Assembly (NCBI GenBank): GCA_012845835.1
Contig: JABAKD010000023.1
Location: 10,767,840-10,831,839, forward strand
Reading direction: 5' to 3'
From: Undaria pinnatifida
Lineage: Eukaryota; Sar; Phaeophyceae; Laminariales; Alariaceae
Length of the DNA stretch: 64,000 nucleotides
Shown: piece after piece, positions 43,048 to 52,026 of the stretch
Numbering within the stretch: the first letter of the stretch is position 1
Layout of the letters: every line of letters begins with the position of its first letter
Notes under the pieces: model-generated
Database searches by the model: none
What the model was told of the DNA's origin: nothing
The model's input: the letters and a program-made list of their open reading frames with translations, nothing else
Translations under genes and position numbers: made by a program

Positions 43048-43316
43048 TGTTAAGATACGGCCTCGAAATACCTGTAGGTATCCGAATTTAAGATCATTTG
43101 GATGGGTTTCGTATGATGAGGTTGGCGGTTTATATTCGGGGAAGTTAGGAATTAGATCGGAGGCACGCGCCTCCGATCTCAGAAGCTATCCCGGGCTCTG
43201 GTCGAAACGAATAAAGCTATATCTCTACGAAGGAACGAAAGTGAGTACTCTCCGAGGACCTGCTCAATTAGCAGACCTGCAGGGGGCACTCTGTGTCCCC
43301 CACTTTTAATCTAACA
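43048..43316 (+). repeat. 5' LTR of E2 (269 bp)
   Basis: Starts TGTTAAGATACGG and ends TTAATCTAACA with 5-bp inverted ends TGTTA/TAACA. It contains TTTATATT near 43130 (TATA-like), AATAAA at 43210-43215 (polyadenylation signal) and a perfect 10-bp-stem hairpin. These are the elements expected of an LTR promoter and poly(A) region. Confidence 0.93.
43155..43178 (+). promoter_or_regulatory. Perfect hairpin in LTR (10-bp stem, 4-nt loop)
   Basis: GATCGGAGGC, loop ACGC, GCCTCCGATC. It lies 30 bp upstream of AATAAA. The 3' LTR of E2 and the E1 LTR keep it with one mismatch each. It may act in polyadenylation or strand transfer. Confidence 0.75.
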
Positions 43317-43318
43317 AT

Positions 43319-43951
43319 GTGGCGTCGACGAGCTTGATATGCTATTGTGGCAGCGTTCTTCCAATCTCTCCGATTTTTTTTTTCGTAGCAATTTCGCTTT
43401 TGCTTTCCATCGAGCCCACAACCCCTGTTCCTTCTCGGGTGGCTTCTCAATGGAGGGAGCGCCCTTCCTCCTACAACGGCGACCACAACAGCAGTGAGAT
43501 GGCAGGGGCCCCTCCTGTTGGTCGCCGCGCACGTACCACACGGACGACACCTTCCAAGTACGTGCGGACGACACTGCTCTGCGGAGCACACTCCTCGTCT
43601 CGAATTTTGGTCCCTCCTGTTGGTTGCTGGGCACGCACCACACAGAGGACACTTTCCGAGTACGGGCGCACGACACTGCTCTTCGGAGCACACCCCTCGT
43701 CCCGGCCTTTGGCCGCATCAGTTCACCGCCAGCTGGTCATAGACCACTCCGCAGTGGATCTGCCCGAGCCCCACCCATCAGACTTGTTTGCTCCGCGCTC
43801 TGCCAGGATGTTGCACAGCACATCTCCGCGAGTTGCCAGCACAAGCCCCAAGATCGGCCATCGACTCGTACTTTTTTTTCGCGCTTTGGGGCTCGGAGGC
43901 ATATGCACGATATGCCACGGACAAGCATACTGGAATCAACTCTTCGAATGA
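43319..43951 (+). CDS. Leader-region ORF of E2, unknown
   Basis: About 210 codons, open from a GTG just after the LTR; the first in-frame ATG is near 43498. It contains a ~102-bp tandem duplication (about 43511 and 43613) with CGACACTGCTCT.CGGAGCACA. Arg/Ser/Thr/Pro-rich, no known domain. Probably a fortuitous frame in the untranslated leader. Confidence 0.2.
   Translation: MASTSLICYCGSVLPISPIFFFVAISLLLSIEPTTPVPSRVASQWRERPSSYNGDHNSSEMAGAPPVGRRARTTRTTPSKYVRTTLLCGAHSSSRILVPPVGCWARTTQRTLSEYGRTTLLFGAHPSSRPLAASVHRQLVIDHSAVDLPEPHPSDLFAPRSARMLHSTSPRVASTSPKIGHRLVLFFRALGLGGICTICHGQAYWNQLFE
43320..43333 (+). promoter_or_regulatory. Primer-binding site of E2 (tRNA-Ser-like)
   Basis: TGGCGTCGACGAGC begins 3 bp after the LTR. 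The first 8 bases match the E3 site, which is clearly complementary to tRNA-Ser. After that it diverges, so either a different tRNA-Ser isoacceptor or a decayed site is involved. Confidence 0.6.
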
Positions 43952-45320
43952 CCTTCGACGGGGACTTCGCTTGCTGAGAGAGCCCATCGCACATCCTTGC
44001 TGTCGGAGCCAGACCGCCCTTCGCGGGAACCCCTTGGACTACGGGCACCGTGCTCTAGGAGCTCATGTCGGGGCTCCTTCCTTGTGATCTTCCTGGGAAG
44101 GAACAGGCGGTGCTCGTGGAATGTTTGGGCTTTTTCGTTTGGCGAATTTTCCAGTACACGCGTTATCGTATGGGTTTCAGTACATACGATCCGCCTTGTG
44201 CGTCGAACAAGCAGCTGCTCCCTTTCTGCCGAAATTAGTACAAGCTACAAATTTGACGCACCTCGGACCCCTCTCCGATCTTTCTCGATCAACAGCGTTC
44301 CACTACTGCTGTGCGTCGCGGAGCTTCAACCACCATCATTTTTGCAGAGGTACCAACTACAGTGCAGCACAATGGGCTCGCTGTCAATGCCTGCCATATA
44401 CCGCCGAATTCTCTGCTGTAGAAGTCACTGTACTGCAGCCAAGCCGCCTACTTTGCTCCTGCCCATCCACCACATAGATCGACCCTTCACTGCCCCAGCG
44501 TCCACAGTTACAGCACCACAGCTCTGACACCCCCCACTGCTGTGCGAGTGCTCCTTGCAAGTTCGATTCGAGAGTTTTCTTTTTCGTCCTGGCCCCCCCG
44601 TGACTAGAACTTGAACCTAGTGAACGCTGAAACTCTGTGCTGGCTTTTTTGGGCAAGACTGTTGGTGTGCGCGATGCACTATATTCTCCGATTCATGGGT
44701 ATGCACAACTGTGACCGTGCGGCACTGCGCACTGCTGTCAACGTAACAGTCCCTTTATCGGTGGGAGTGGGTACGGATTTTTTTTTCAGATGTCCGGGCG
44801 TTAGGCCGTCTTCCTGCCGGTACATGTGCTGCCCTTCACGATATTGCTAGGGTCTACGCTGGATTTTTTTTTTCTTCTTCTTCTCTGCACATGTTCGGAC
44901 AGCTACTGCCCGTTACAGAGCGCTTACTACACAGTTCGCGGAGATACTGCGCTTCACAGGTTTTACTAGTGCAGTGGAGAACAGCCCGTTTGATGCGGTA
45001 CCTTTGGGGGCAAACAGCCTTTCTATTCGATTGTGGGCGTGCACATTTTTCTACAGCTGGTGTTGGTACTACACTACCCATCTTGGTGCGGTTGAAATTG
45101 CCGTTACCTATGAACACAGTAGTGATACTGCAGCAATCAGCACTACTGTAGGCGCGACCGTCCCCCTTCAGTGCGGTCGGGGGCAACTACCTTGTTTGGG
45201 GGGGTTATACTGCCCGTTTTTTTTATACGGTTGGTGCGCGAACGTATACTGTCCTACCCCCCACTACACTACTGTGGGGGCAGATGCTGCCCGTTTTTAT
45301 ACGGTTGGCTGCGCGATCCT
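43952..45320 (+). other. E2 leader, no gene
   Basis: T-rich and Cys/Leu-rich frames only. From about 44700 on, words of the 84-bp unit (ACTGTG, GCACTGC, CTACAC) reappear in diverged form, as if ancient units of the same array lay here. Confidence 0.5.
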
Positions 45321-45835
45321 TCACTGTGCTCCCCCCCTACACTACACCAAGGGTAAATGCTGCCCGTTTTGGTGCGACGAGTGTCAGCGTGTTGGGTGAC
45401 TTTACACTGTGCTCCCCCCCTACACTACACCTAGGGTAAATGCTGCCTGTTTTGGTGCGACGAGTGTCGAGCGTGTTGGGGGACTTTTCACTGTGCTCCC
45501 CCCTTACACTACACCTAGGGCAAATGCTGCCCGTTTTGGTGCGATGAGCGTCAGCGTGTTGGGCGATCTTACGATCTTACACTGTGCTTCCACCTCTACA
45601 CTACACCTAGGTTAAATGCTGCCCGTTTTGGTGCGATGAGTGTCAGCGTGTTGGGCGATCTTACACTGTGCTTCCACCCCTACACTACACCTAGGGTAAA
45701 TGCTGCCTGTTTTGGTGCGATGAGTGTCAGCGTGTTGGGCGACCCTTCACGGCGCTTCCACCCCTACACCACACCTAGGGTAAATGCTGCCTGTTTTGGT
45801 CCGATGAGCGTGGGCGTTTTGGGCGACGCTTTCCT
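45320..45835 (+). repeat. 84-bp tandem array in the E2 leader, 6-7 units
   Basis: Same unit as 1-2265: CACTGTGCT, C-run, CTACACTACACCTAGG, GTAAATGCTGCC and GTGTCAGCGTGTTGGG. The last unit and following decayed units match 2200-2400 of E1 closely, so the copies differ mainly by internal unit number. Confidence 0.95.
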
Positions 45836-46255
45836 GTGCTACCCCCCCCCGCCGAGGTTGAATGATGCCTGTTTAAGTGCGATGGCTGCAGACGTACCCT
45901 TACTGTGTTGCACCCTCTGCACTGCGGTTAGGGTCAGTGCTGCCCAGTTTTGGCTCCTTGTACTGCGGTTCGTGCGGGCGTTACCTATATACCCTACGGT
46001 CAGACTGGGCGCTGCTCTTATGTTGCGGTTATGATGATTGGTACCTTGTTACTGCTGTACTCCTCTTATACGGCTAGTTGACGTGGCTGCTACCATCACT
46101 AAGGCTGGACGGAGTCAAGGCCCATATTGTTGCTGTTTGCTGAAACACAGATATACCGCTCCTTGGAGCAGGAACACCACAGCAATTTACCTGTCTCCAT
46201 AGCTTCTTCACGCGTCGTTCCTATCCCCCCCCCCCCTTCACTACACCTAGGCACC

Positions 46256-46399
46256 ATGTCCACCAGTGACGATGGGGGCTACTCGGGGCAGGCTAAGGTC
46301 TTCCACGAACCCCAACCTGGATGCCCACGAGACAGGGAGAGCTCGCTCGAGATTCCGCGACTCGAAACAGGGGGAACCACCGGAGGCGGGTTCCGGTGA
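46256..46399 (+). CDS. Short 47-codon leader ORF before gag (E2)
   Basis: Counterpart of 2694-2837, same length, starting MSTSDDGGYSG at CACCATGT. Conservation of start and stop in both copies supports this as the natural initiation point, with a frame change needed to reach the gag body. Confidence 0.45.
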   Translation: MSTSDDGGYSGQAKVFHEPQPGCPRDRESSLEIPRLETGGTTGGGFR

Positions 46400-48356
46400 C
46401 GAGACAGAAGACGGAGCACCATACCTCCACCCGTTCCCACCAACCAAGCGGGTCGATTCGCTGGTTCGCGCTGAGAAGAAGACGGACCAACCCCCACCGG
46501 ACTCGGGGGCGTCTCGACGCCAGCTCTCGCCAGCCCCGGGGGAGCGCCACCAGCTGCCCCCCCCGCGCTCGACAGGGTACCGCCGCCGCCACCTGGGCTC
46601 TCCGCGCTCGACAGAGCGCCACCCCCAGAGCTCTCGGGACCGGGGCGCCCATGCCGCCCCCTTGGACTTGGCATACGCGGCGGCGCGGGCCCAGCGGGCG
46701 CTCGACGACGCCAACCAGATGATAGCACGCCGACGTCGGTTTGACGAAGATATCGAGCAGGCGAAGACCGCTGCGCGGGAGTCGTCCCTGGTTGCGAAGA
46801 AGGCGCAACAAGCCCTCGCTCAATCAGTTGCGTCGGCTGCGGCGGGAGCTAACGCGGCCCCCTTGCCTTCGTCGCGCCCGCAGGGTGTCGCATCCCAGCG
46901 ACCACGACCCGGGAACGACGCCTTCTTCAAGGGCATCGTCGCGTGCATGGCGTCTGCACCGCGGGTAGACTTCTCCTCAGCGTTGGCGACCCGCGGTGGT
47001 GGAAACGGCCTGCGCCCTCCTCCCGTCAGAGAGGCCGGCGTCGCGGCAAGCGGACGTCCTTAATGGAAGCGGCCTGGGCTCGCTTGGATTGTACGCCCTA
47101 TGCTAGACAGACGAGAGCCGCCCCGACCCTTGCCCTCGTCAAGGCCCTGCTTATAGCCCACGACGAGGACCCCGACCCTGTCTTTTGGCCAGACCCCGGA
47201 GGAAGAGTTGGCAGAACAAAACCGGGGAAAATGTCGCGACAGTCGCGACCGCGGGGACCGCAACCGTGGGGGTGGTGGCAAAAATGGTGGGGGTGGCGAC
47301 CACCACCGCCGCCGCGGGGGTGACAGCGCATCGGGTGCTGGTGTGCCTGAGGGCGCCGCCGAGGGGGCAACTTCCGTCCAACAACCGGGGCAGTTGGCCG
47401 CAGCTCTGGCAGAGGAATGGCGCGAGAGGACGTTCAGCGTGGGACGTCTCATCAACCTCCTCCCGCTCGTCTTCGTGCTCGAGCACGGACCACAGCGAGG
47501 TGGTCGCGGTAGCAGGCAAAAAGTGTCAAGAACCATGGCAGGAGGAGCATCTGCCTGAGGCTTTCACCCTCCTGTTGCGTCTGCTGATCACGCACTTCGA
47601 CGGGGTTGACACGGAGGAGGGCTACACTAAGTTGCAAACTTTTGGAATGTGTAACGGCATGCCTTTTTCTGATTTCAGTGGAGTCTCGCGTACTTATGCC
47701 GACCGCTACGCGGAGTGAGCGTGTTTTGTCTCCGGGGACGGATGTGGTGTTGGAGGTGGTTCGGGTGGCGGCGAATGAGCAATTTCCGGCTCTCCTGCCT
47801 GGGTTGTACCCTGGTTCGAAGGCAACAAACCCGCGGCCATGCGCCTCGTTGGATGCTATGTGGCGGGCTTTTAGTGACTAAAAAGACACCTGCCGTCAAC
47901 GGCGAAATATTTTTTTCTCTCCCTGTTTCTTCGACGGGAGCGCGGTCATGCGCCCTGTCGGGGCCCCGGCCCGCCGATCATGGGCGCGGCCAGGGCCGAG
48001 TGCCGTCCCAGTCGCTTTCGTGGCAGACGGGATCGCGCCATCATTCAACTGTCATGCCCATCAATGATTCATCTGACCCTTGGCTAGACCACACATCGAA
48101 TTGCTGGCCACTAGAAGAGCATCATTATGCAGAAGGTTTCGCCGTTAAGGCCTCGTTTAAGACAGACGACCCTCCCCTTTGGAGCGGACTCCTTTCACCT
48201 CGCGCCGATGCCCTCCGAGAAAACCGGGGGCTTTGCCTCAACTGCCACGAAGACAACCATTCCTTCAAGCATTGTAGGCATCCTTATATTACTGAGAGTG
48301 GCTGCTTGAACCCTGAACTAGGCCAACTTGGCGACGATGACGCACACCGACGTTGA
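46272..48356 (+). pseudogene. gag region of E2, split over several frames
   Basis: The N-terminal frame ends at TAA 47063. It has the full helical stretch including LVAKKAQQALAQS, 13 codons missing from E1. The capsid-like piece ends YADRYAE then TGA (47718). The continuation RVLSPGTDVVLEVVRVAANE ends at TAA (47881). The last frame, open to 48356, holds the CCHC knuckle and, unlike E1, is unbroken. Breaks after YADRYAE and SD are in the same place in both copies. Confidence 0.7.
48234..48275 (+). other. CCHC zinc knuckle of Gag (E2)
   Basis: CLNCHEDNHSFKHC, identical to E1 (4622-4663). Confidence 0.9.
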
Positions 48357-48969
48357 CAAACACGCATGGTCTGCTACCGCCGAGACGACAAATCCTCTCG
48401 CCCAAACAACCACAAGAAAAATCGTCGCCATCTTTCAGGATCAGGGCCAGGTAAACTGTTACAACGATACCACATACACGTCGGATCACCATGATATCCT
48501 GCGCTCGCCCGCCTCTTCTGCCCCCGCTCCCGCTTCTCGAATGCGCTTTGGAGCCGCCCACAACCCGGGCGAAAATATATGTGCGCGCCAACCTGGCACA
48601 TTCCGTAACGGCAATCGACAGCTCGACGGCGTTACGGCACCGTCGACAACATTGTCGGGGGGTACCTATTTTGGTTTCAGAAGATGCTCGTGTTCTGTTG
48701 CTAGCCTGTCCAGTAATGCAGCACAGATTGCCTCTGTCAAGAGCCCACGGGCTCCTACGCCGTCTGCGGACGATTCTCACGGCGTACTACCGGCGGCGGA
48801 AACTAGCGCTTCAAGCGTGGTTTCCTCCAGCCAGGTAATTTTTTTTCTTTTCTTTCTTTCTTTTTCGACGGCGAGAACGCGCGCTTTCAGCGACGTTCCC
48901 CTCGGTCATGGTCTAAGTTCGGCAACGGGTACCGCGCTTCCAGTGCCGTTTCCCTCAGCCGCGGCATAA
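48337..48969 (+). CDS. ORF of unknown function after gag (E2)
   Basis: Counterpart of 4728-5363, 211 codons, overlapping the end of the gag frame by 20 bases. Ser/Thr/Ala-rich and mostly collinear with E1. Conservation of an open frame over 630 bp in both copies is mild evidence that it was once translated. No catalytic motif recognised. Confidence 0.4.
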   Translation: MTHTDVDKHAWSATAETTNPLAQTTTRKIVAIFQDQGQVNCYNDTTYTSDHHDILRSPASSAPAPASRMRFGAAHNPGENICARQPGTFRNGNRQLDGVTAPSTTLSGGTYFGFRRCSCSVASLSSNAAQIASVKSPRAPTPSADDSHGVLPAAETSASSVVSSSQVIFFLFFLSFSTARTRAFSDVPLGHGLSSATGTALPVPFPSAAA

Positions 48970-49672
48970 ACTCAGCAATGGGGGTACGCGCTCCAAACGC
49001 CGCCCCCATCAACCATGGCACGGGAGCCTGCGCTTTGCGCGCTCCCCCTCTAGGTACGCGCCGCGCAACAATATAGCTGCAGCGACGGCGCGTCGCCTTT
49101 TTACGCGTATGTGTGCATCCCCCCCTCTCCCTGACCAGGCGGTGGCGGTCGGTTTGAGGTGTGGGACGGTCGACCCTCGAAACACTTTTTCTGACCACGA
49201 GGTGGCGGTCGATTTGAGGTGTGGGAAGGCCAACACTACAACACCGAGATCTTTTGCGAGGCTCGATCCGGTGTTTGCTCGCGATAACAGCGGACGCTCT
49301 GTCCTTTTTTCCATCAAGGAGGAGTCGACAAGATTAGCTACCTCGTCTCCCTTCTCCAAGAGACATAACAAAAGAGAGCCTCCTCGGGTAAAAATAATAT
49401 CGCCTTGCCTGAGCCCCGCTCCAGAAGACGCCCACAGGGTTTACGGACCCTGCTTCGTCTTTTAACACGCTAACCCACGTGTTTCAGGCTACGTCTGCCG
49501 CAGTGGCACAGGAAGAAGATCCGACACTGCGCGACGGGCCAGTGGTGACTCCACGGCCTCCAGCCTGATCAGCTGGACGCTATTCCCGTAGTTTTACGGA
49601 AGAATCGCGCCTCTCGTCAAGAAGAAACAGCTCAGAACCCCTGCCCCTTCGGGTGCAGTTAGAGCAGTTTTC
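48970..49672 (+). other. E2 interior without a supported gene
   Basis: Collinear with 5364-6069 of E1, including the twin GGTGGCGGTCG stretches (about 49140, 49200). Nothing recognised. Confidence 0.55.
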
Positions 49673-50760
49673 TTGCGATTATACGCCAAAGAGCGAAGAG
49701 GCCACGGCGCGAGAAACCGTGGGTTCGGACTCGCGTCGTGCTCCCGAGGCCTGGTGTTCCTGAGGGAGACACTACAGGCCCAAAGAGCCGAGGACTGGTG
49801 TTCCCAGAGGGGGACATTGCAGACCCAAATGCCCAACGAGGCTACCGACGGGTTGGCACCGTCGGTGTTGGACTCTTTTTCGGGTGCAGCGAGAGCGGCT
49901 TCTTACGAATTTCCGCCAGCGAGTGAAGAGGACCCGAGGCGAGAAACCCAAGGTTCGGACTCGCATCTTGCTCCCGAGGCCTGGTGCTCCCGCAAGGGGA
50001 CACTACAGGCCCAAAGAGCCGAGGACAGATGCAGACCCACAAATGTCCAACGAGGCTACCGACGGGTTGGCACCGTCGGTTTTTGCCATTTTTCGGGCGC
50101 AGTTAGAGCGTATTCTCGCGCTTTTCCGCCAACGAGCGAAAAACGACCCGAGGCGAAATACCACGGGTTCGTATTCGCGTCGTGCTCCCGAGGCCTGATG
50201 TTCCTGGACGGGGACATTGCAGGCCCAAATTTCAACACGGATTTTGACCCTTCTCTCGAATACTCCACAGCCAAAGTGGTGTTATTCTGGCAGCCCCCAT
50301 CCTATTTCCCACCGTGGTCTCCTTCGTCGTTTGCCGTGGACGACGTACCATATTCTTGCGCGGAGCAGTACATGATGGCCGAAAAGACCAAGTTTTTGCA
50401 AGACCATCGAGCAGTGGGGCTCATTATGTCGTCGCCTCGTCCAAGCACACGCAAACGCATCGGTCGAGGCGTGCGCAACTTTGACTCCGCTGTTGGGGAC
50501 AGGGAGAAGCAAAACGCCGTGTCACCTGGCACCTACGCCAAATTCACGCAGAATCCAGCAATAAAAAAAATCACCTTTTGAGCTCTGACAACAAGCTTCT
50601 GGCTGTATCCAGCCCTCTGAACCCAGTGTGGGGCATGGGTCTCCGGGCGGATGGTCCCAGGGCCAACAACCCATGCCAGGGGAGAGGAAAAACTTGCTCG
50701 GTGAGGCACTTTCTGCCGTTCGCGCAGCTATTTGCGACAATGAGACCGGGTCGGCGCACC
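49673..50760 (+). pseudogene. Repeat-linker plus NADAR-domain region of E2, with two -1 frame changes
   Basis: A 302-codon open frame (49673-50581) covers two to three 77-residue repeat units and then the NADAR N-terminal part (WSPSSFAVDDVPYSCAEQYM, GRGVRNFDSAV, YAKFTQNP). The fold resumes at -1 after A8 (50563-50570) with SPLNPVWGMGLRADGPRA, and again at -1 after A5 (50688-50692) with NLLGEALSAVR. Both positions match E1 exactly. The intact Glu and core motifs suggest the domain was functional in the founder. Repeats and NADAR being one frame here suggests a fusion protein. Confidence 0.8.
49711..50160 (+). repeat. 231-bp repeat block in E2, about 2 units
   Basis: Same unit as 6108-6830, restarting near 49715, 49945 and 50150, one unit fewer than E1; the last unit also lacks part of the middle. 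Confidence 0.8.
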
Positions 50761-50908
50761 CGGCCTCCCCTAGTCGGTTCCGCACCTGCACTGCGAGTGC
50801 ACGAACCGAGCAATCTCGTCCGCGCCGCAACCGGACCGTTCACAGCGGCCAGCGCTCGCAAAGCTTCCCCTTCGGCGTTTCCGACCTATTTCTCGGGCTC
50901 GTTGGCCA

Positions 50909-51175
50909 ATGAAAAGCCGTGAAGTTGTGGAGATAGCCTCTAGCGTCGGCCCTGACCTTGCGATGTCAGAACACTGCCCCTGTTTTGTCGAGGGTACTGT
51001 GACGCTGGACGACGTTTCGTTTACTATGAAAATCGCGTATATCAGTCGAGCAACGCTCGGAGAGGCACTGGACTCCTCTAGATTTGGGGACCGGCAGCAT
51101 TGCTTGGGTTCCCAAACGCCTCCGAGGATACTGAGGGGAACAAAGTTCCACATATCCTCCGGCCACAATACATAG
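50909..51175 (+). CDS. Small conserved frame after NADAR (E2), unknown
   Basis: 88 codons from ATG (MKSREVVEIASSVGPDLAM). The E1 counterpart (7557-7784) agrees for about 50 codons and then runs into a different frame. No family recognised. Confidence 0.3.
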   Translation: MKSREVVEIASSVGPDLAMSEHCPCFVEGTVTLDDVSFTMKIAYISRATLGEALDSSRFGDRQHCLGSQTPPRILRGTKFHISSGHNT

Positions 51176-51345
51176 GGGAGCATTGGCAAAGTGGGGACCC
51201 TCAATGCACGAGTCCAGCGGTAGCTTGAGTTCGTCACCGCGTTCGATTGCACACTCGAGTACCGTAAAGGCAGCGACAAGGGCATCGCCGATTTTTCCGG
51301 TCCGTTTTCCAGAGCCTGCTATGGAGTACGACCGCAGTGGCTTGA

Positions 51346-52023
51346 AAAAAATTCAACCTCGTGGGGTTGACAAGCCCCAACCCCGTTGGAGATAGCGGTA
51401 TCTACCTCCTACGGACCCGCGGGCTGCGCGCTCCCCCCTCGCCGATCCCAGGGGTCGGTTCGGGTGGACTCGCGCCCCTCGCCAAAAGCACTGTCTTGGG
51501 TGGGCTCGTGTCCCACACCGAAAGCACTGCTTTGGGTGGACTCGAACCCCTCGCCGAAAGCACTGTCTTGGGTGGGCTCGTGCCCCGCACTGAACATGCT
51601 GCCTTGGGTGGGCTCCCTCTCACCTCTACCGCGTTTCACGATTTTCGCACACACGAGCCATGTATAAGGATTGACGGCCTTTCTGTTTCCCCGGGGAGAT
51701 TCGTCGCTCGTGTTTCTGCCTCCGTCGCCACTACCGAAGGCTGTACCGGCCGCGGGTCGATTTCACCTGCCGCCGACACTGTTTTCGCTTCGGTTTTTGC
51801 CATACCCATCGAGGGCGGCACGGGCTCCGCAGAAGCCCTGGCTGAAGCGACGCCCATCGCACAGCCGACTTATCTATCCCGGAGTTCTTTACAGGAGACG
51901 GCCCCCGCCGCGACCACCGGTTCGACTGTGTCCATCTCCGCCACGCTTGGCACTCCAACCCCTTCGTCTTCGACGACGCGCCGACGAACAGCGATAACAA
52001 CGGGTAATGCACCCCCGCTGTAG
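51346..52023 (+). CDS. Ser/Thr/Pro/Ala-rich ORF ending in UAG, in frame with integrase (E2)
   Basis: Counterpart of 7996-8673. About 220 codons with the LGGLxPxxESTA repeats, ending at TAG 52021-52023. ATT then ATG (52027) follow in the same frame, exactly as in E1, so the single in-frame UAG is conserved. Confidence 0.5.
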   Translation, partial: KKFNLVGLTSPNPVGDSGIYLLRTRGLRAPPSPIPGVGSGGLAPLAKSTVLGGLVSHTESTALGGLEPLAESTVLGGLVPRTEHAALGGLPLTSTAFHDFRTHEPCIRIDGLSVSPGRFVARVSASVATTEGCTGRGSISPAADTVFASVFAIPIEGGTGSAEALAEATPIAQPTYLSRSSLQETAPAATTGSTVSISATLGTPTPSSSTTRRRTAITTGNAPPL

Positions 52024-52026
52024 ATT

